A stretch of 6,987 bases of DNA, taken from assembly GCA_913054205.1 (NCBI GenBank), contig CAJXJM010000133.1, positions 1 through 6,987 on the forward strand. The letters run 5' to 3'. The stretch's first letter is position 1. Every line of letters begins with the position of its first letter. Both the position numbers and the translations under genes were made by a program. The notes beneath the pieces are model-generated. The model saw only the letters and a list, made by a program, of their open reading frames with translations, did no database searches and was not told where the DNA came from. This document shows, piece by piece, positions 5,015-6,987 of the stretch. The DNA comes from an uncultured Rhodospirillaceae bacterium (GTDB lineage: Bacteria; Pseudomonadota; Alphaproteobacteria; Rhodospirillales; UBA2165).

Positions 5015-6112
5015 ATGAAGTTCGTCCTGCGCATTGCGATTTGGCTGTACGTAGCAACGTTGTCCTATGACGCTCTTGCGCATCAAATATTTCTTTCGTC
5101 CGCTCGCGTCACACAAAATCCTGATCGCCAGATAGCCGTTGAGGTTAAAGCTGAAGGCGCAGACCTTCAAAAGGTTTTCAATATTCCGCTCACGATACGC
5201 GGTGGGATCGTAAATCCGCATGTCCTTGCCAAGCATAAAACTAAAATAACTGAATATCTTATGTCGAACTTGGCTGTTGCTAATGGCGAAGGCGACAGTT
5301 GCGAACTTGTTTCGCAAAAATCATACGAACAATTTCAGGCAGTTTCGCTGGACACAAAATGGGATTGCAAAAAAGTCGAAGGTGAATTGTTCTATCAGAC
5401 GTCGTTGTTTTTTGACCTCAGTCCCAATGCCGGCCAATTGGTTTTTATCACCGGAATGAAAAACAAGACGCCGCCCTTACTCAATGTTAAAACGCCGAAA
5501 ATCAGTATCACTGTCGCGCCGCCCGCGTTCATGGAAACCGTCACAAGATTTGTAGCCTCCGGGATTGAACACATATTTCTCGGCTACGATCATATAGCCT
5601 TCTTAATTGCGCTATTGTTGTGGGCCAGACGTATTTGGCCGGTGATTAAAGTTGTCACGGCTTTTACAATTGCCCATACAATTACATTAACGCTCGCTAC
5701 CCTCGATGTCGTCGCCCTGCCCTCGGTCTTTGTCGAGGGTGCTATCGCCGCAACCATAATCTATGTCGCCGCAGAAAATTTCTTTCACCGCGAAATTGAG
5801 AAACGCTGGTTCGTGACTTTTGTCTTAGGTCTGGTCCACGGCTTTGGTTTTGCCAGCGTGTTGAAAAAATTTGGCCTGCCCGAGGATGGCCTTGTTACTG
5901 CTCTTGCAACTTTTAACATTGGCGTTGAGATCGGCCAGATCGCCATCGTCGGTATTTGCCTACCCATAATTTTGGCAATAGATCGGTTTGTCGTGCGGAA
6001 TGCACCCTACGGTCCCGTCAAACGACGAAATCCGATCTTTGTTTATATATCTTCAACCATAATTCTAATGCTCGGCCTCTATTGGTTCGTTGATAGAGTC
6101 TTTCTGAGTTAA
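5015..6112 (+). CDS. HupE/UreJ family membrane protein with exported N-terminal domain
   Basis: This 365-residue protein starts with a signal peptide (about 1-22, DALA|HQ), so the mature chain would begin with His23. An extracytoplasmic domain follows (about 23-170) with two cysteines (Cys96, Cys118) that could form a disulfide. The C-terminal half has about six membrane segments (about 185-203, 208-229, 236-256, 264-283, 295-323, 342-360). It carries the HupE/UreJ-type signatures GIEHIFLGYDHIAFL (183-197), FTIAHTITLTLA (217-228), VEGAIAATIIYVAAEN (240-255), GLVHGFGFA (272-280) and FNIGVEIGQ (300-308). Conserved in-membrane His, Asp and Glu (186, 192-193, 221, 241, 254, 275, 305) suggest metal handling. 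HupE and UreJ relatives are linked to nickel for hydrogenase or urease, but no such genes are visible here, so the metal is open. The start lies 3 bases after the rhodanese stop with a weak ribosome site, which suggests translational coupling. Confidence 0.88.
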   Translation: MKFVLRIAIWLYVATLSYDALAHQIFLSSARVTQNPDRQIAVEVKAEGADLQKVFNIPLTIRGGIVNPHVLAKHKTKITEYLMSNLAVANGEGDSCELVSQKSYEQFQAVSLDTKWDCKKVEGELFYQTSLFFDLSPNAGQLVFITGMKNKTPPLLNVKTPKISITVAPPAFMETVTRFVASGIEHIFLGYDHIAFLIALLLWARRIWPVIKVVTAFTIAHTITLTLATLDVVALPSVFVEGAIAATIIYVAAENFFHREIEKRWFVTFVLGLVHGFGFASVLKKFGLPEDGLVTALATFNIGVEIGQIAIVGICLPIILAIDRFVVRNAPYGPVKRRNPIFVYISSTIILMLGLYWFVDRVFLS

Positions 6113-6113
6113 T

Positions 6114-6128
6114 AGGACAAAGATTTTG
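6114..6128 (+). promoter_or_regulatory. Ribosome binding site selecting a TTG start
   Basis: AGGA (6114-6117) follows directly on the upstream TAA stop (6110-6112) and is 8 bases from TTG (6126-6128). This decides the non-ATG start of the exported hydrolase. A TTG start in the third gene of an operon may lower its expression relative to the first two. Confidence 0.6.
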
Positions 6129-6911
6129 AGAACACTTTTGATGGCATTAATGATGGCCGGGCTTATTTCAAATACTGCCTTTGCTGCGTCCAAAAAGGCT
6201 ATGCGCATCGATACGCGCAACGGCATTTCGGTAAATGTTCTGTTTATTCAACCAGACAACCCCAAGGCAGCACTCATTTTAATGCCGGGTGGCGCGGGGT
6301 ACCTCAATCTGATCGGTACGACGATCCAACGAAATCGCGGCCTCATCGGTCAGAATGTAGAGGATTTTGTAGCCCAGGGATTCACTGTTGCCGCTATCGA
6401 TACGCCGTCAGATCACGACAGCGGCATGCAACCACGTTTTCGCCAATCCGATGACCATTTGAAGGATTTGGAAGCGGTTATCTCAACGATAAAAGAACTG
6501 ACAAAATTGCCAATTTGGATGGTGGGTATCAGCCGCAGCACGATCTCGGTGATGCATGCGGCGTTGAATTCAAAAGCCGAAATTAACGGCTTGGTCGTGA
6601 TGTCCAGCGTTACTCGAATTCCTCCCCGCGCCGGCGTTGTTCGCCTCACCAACTTGCAACTGGATCGGATTAAAATCCCAGCTCTTGCGATTGGCCATAA
6701 AGGGGATGGTTGTCGTGGCACACCTCCTGCGGGAGCAACACAACTTGCTAACGGGATGATCAATTCACCAAAGGCGCTCGCGAAAATTTTTACCGGTGGT
6801 GGTAATGCGGGTCCCAACCCCTGCGGCCCCGGCTCGCATCATACCTTTGAAGGCATTCAAGATGATGTTGTGAAATTCATTTCTGAATTTATAAAATCAA
6901 ATCTTAATTAA
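6126..6911 (+). CDS. Exported alpha/beta hydrolase
   Basis: This 261-residue protein has a signal peptide (about 1-20, SNTAFA|AS) and an alpha/beta-hydrolase core, so it probably acts in the periplasm. Visible elements are the oxyanion-side MPGGAG (53-58), the strand FTVAAIDTPSDH (86-97), the nucleophile elbow GISRS with Ser136, the acid candidate Asp194 in HKGDGC, and the histidine in GSHHTF (238 or 239). Cys196 and Cys233 could form a disulfide, which fits export. The substrate (ester, peptide or other) cannot be told. The start is taken as TTG 6126: AGGA (6114-6117) is 8 bases ahead of it, whereas ATG 6141 is 23 bases away and would shorten the basic start of the signal peptide. It begins 13 bases after the HupE-like gene, in the same operon. 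A perfect palindrome covers its stop codon. Confidence 0.88.
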   Translation: MRTLLMALMMAGLISNTAFAASKKAMRIDTRNGISVNVLFIQPDNPKAALILMPGGAGYLNLIGTTIQRNRGLIGQNVEDFVAQGFTVAAIDTPSDHDSGMQPRFRQSDDHLKDLEAVISTIKELTKLPIWMVGISRSTISVMHAALNSKAEINGLVVMSSVTRIPPRAGVVRLTNLQLDRIKIPALAIGHKGDGCRGTPPAGATQLANGMINSPKALAKIFTGGGNAGPNPCGPGSHHTFEGIQDDVVKFISEFIKSNLN

Positions 6912-6930
6912 GTGACTGTCACTTAATTAA
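6904..6930. promoter_or_regulatory. Perfect 27-bp palindrome over the hydrolase stop codon
   Basis: The arms TTAATTAAGTGAC (6904-6916) and GTCACTTAATTAA (6918-6930) are exact inverse complements around a single T (6917). The TAA stop (6909-6911) lies inside the left arm. As RNA it would form a 12-bp stem with a 3-base loop, but no T-run follows on either side, so it is a poor intrinsic terminator. The symmetric AAGTGAC-T-GTCACTT core looks like an operator for a dimeric regulator; that reading is inference. Confidence 0.6.
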
Positions 6931-6936
6931 CCTTTC

Positions 6937-6975
6937 AAAAAGGTGCGGGAGAGCGCCCCCACGATGCTCTCCCGC
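6937..6975 (-). terminator. Intrinsic terminator for a minus-strand transcript from the right
   Basis: GCGGGAGAGC (6945-6954) and GCTCTCCCGC (6966-6975) form a perfect 10-bp GC-rich stem with an 11-base loop. Read on the minus strand, the stem is followed by ACCTTTTTG, a five-T run at 6941-6937, so it terminates leftward transcription. On the plus strand it is followed by TTAACTG, a poor T-run, though it may still slow the operon's transcript. A convergent gene just beyond the right edge is implied. Confidence 0.65.
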
Positions 6976-6987
6976 TTAACTGTGCCA

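Noticed and set aside
4382..5317. Minus-strand open frames at 4382-4918, 4740-5057 and 4928-5317
   Set aside because: They are antisense shadows of the rhodanese and HupE-like genes, with no motifs or ribosome sites.
6413..6817. 134-aa minus-strand frame
   Set aside because: It is antisense to the hydrolase gene, which has a signal peptide, nucleophile elbow and ribosome site.

Overview
The window looks like chromosomal DNA of a moderate-GC alphaproteobacterium, probably a marine or environmental Rhodospirillales/Rhizobiales-like lineage. This rests on three signs: an IlvD of the three-cysteine type, a MarR-type regulator close to the alphaproteobacterial LdtR group, and an intergenic element with the CGTCATCC...GGGGTGACG ends that are scattered through many alphaproteobacterial genomes. 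The lineage is an inference; no rRNA or other taxonomic marker is present.

Layout. At 1-1425 (minus) lies ilvD, cut by the window edge and lacking its C-terminal part. A 103-bp divergent promoter region separates it from a plus-strand HAD-IIIA phosphatase resembling GmhB (1529-2203). From about 2204 to 3075 the sequence looks accessory: two copies of a short imperfect inverted repeat, a lone AT-rich gene of unknown function on the minus strand (2389-2817), a third repeat copy just upstream of that gene, and then a larger palindromic intergenic element. Next comes an LdtR-like MarR regulator (3076-3531, minus). Divergent from it is a TadD-like TPR lipoprotein gene (3634-4457) broken by a one-base frameshift and a nonsense codon.

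The right-hand third is a compact plus-strand operon: a single-domain rhodanese (4616-5011), a HupE/UreJ-type membrane protein with a secreted N-terminal domain (5015-6112), and an exported alpha/beta hydrolase (6126-6911, TTG start). The gaps are 3 and 13 bases, so the three are very likely co-transcribed and may share a periplasm- or membrane-related job. A perfect 13-bp-arm palindrome covers the last stop codon. It is followed by a hairpin with a T-run in the minus direction, which suggests a convergent minus-strand transcript entering from the right.

I see no tRNA, rRNA, CRISPR array or insertion-sequence transposase. Nothing here proves a new system. The most unusual items are the repeat-flanked AT-rich orphan gene, the decayed tadD-like gene and the rhodanese-HupE-hydrolase operon.
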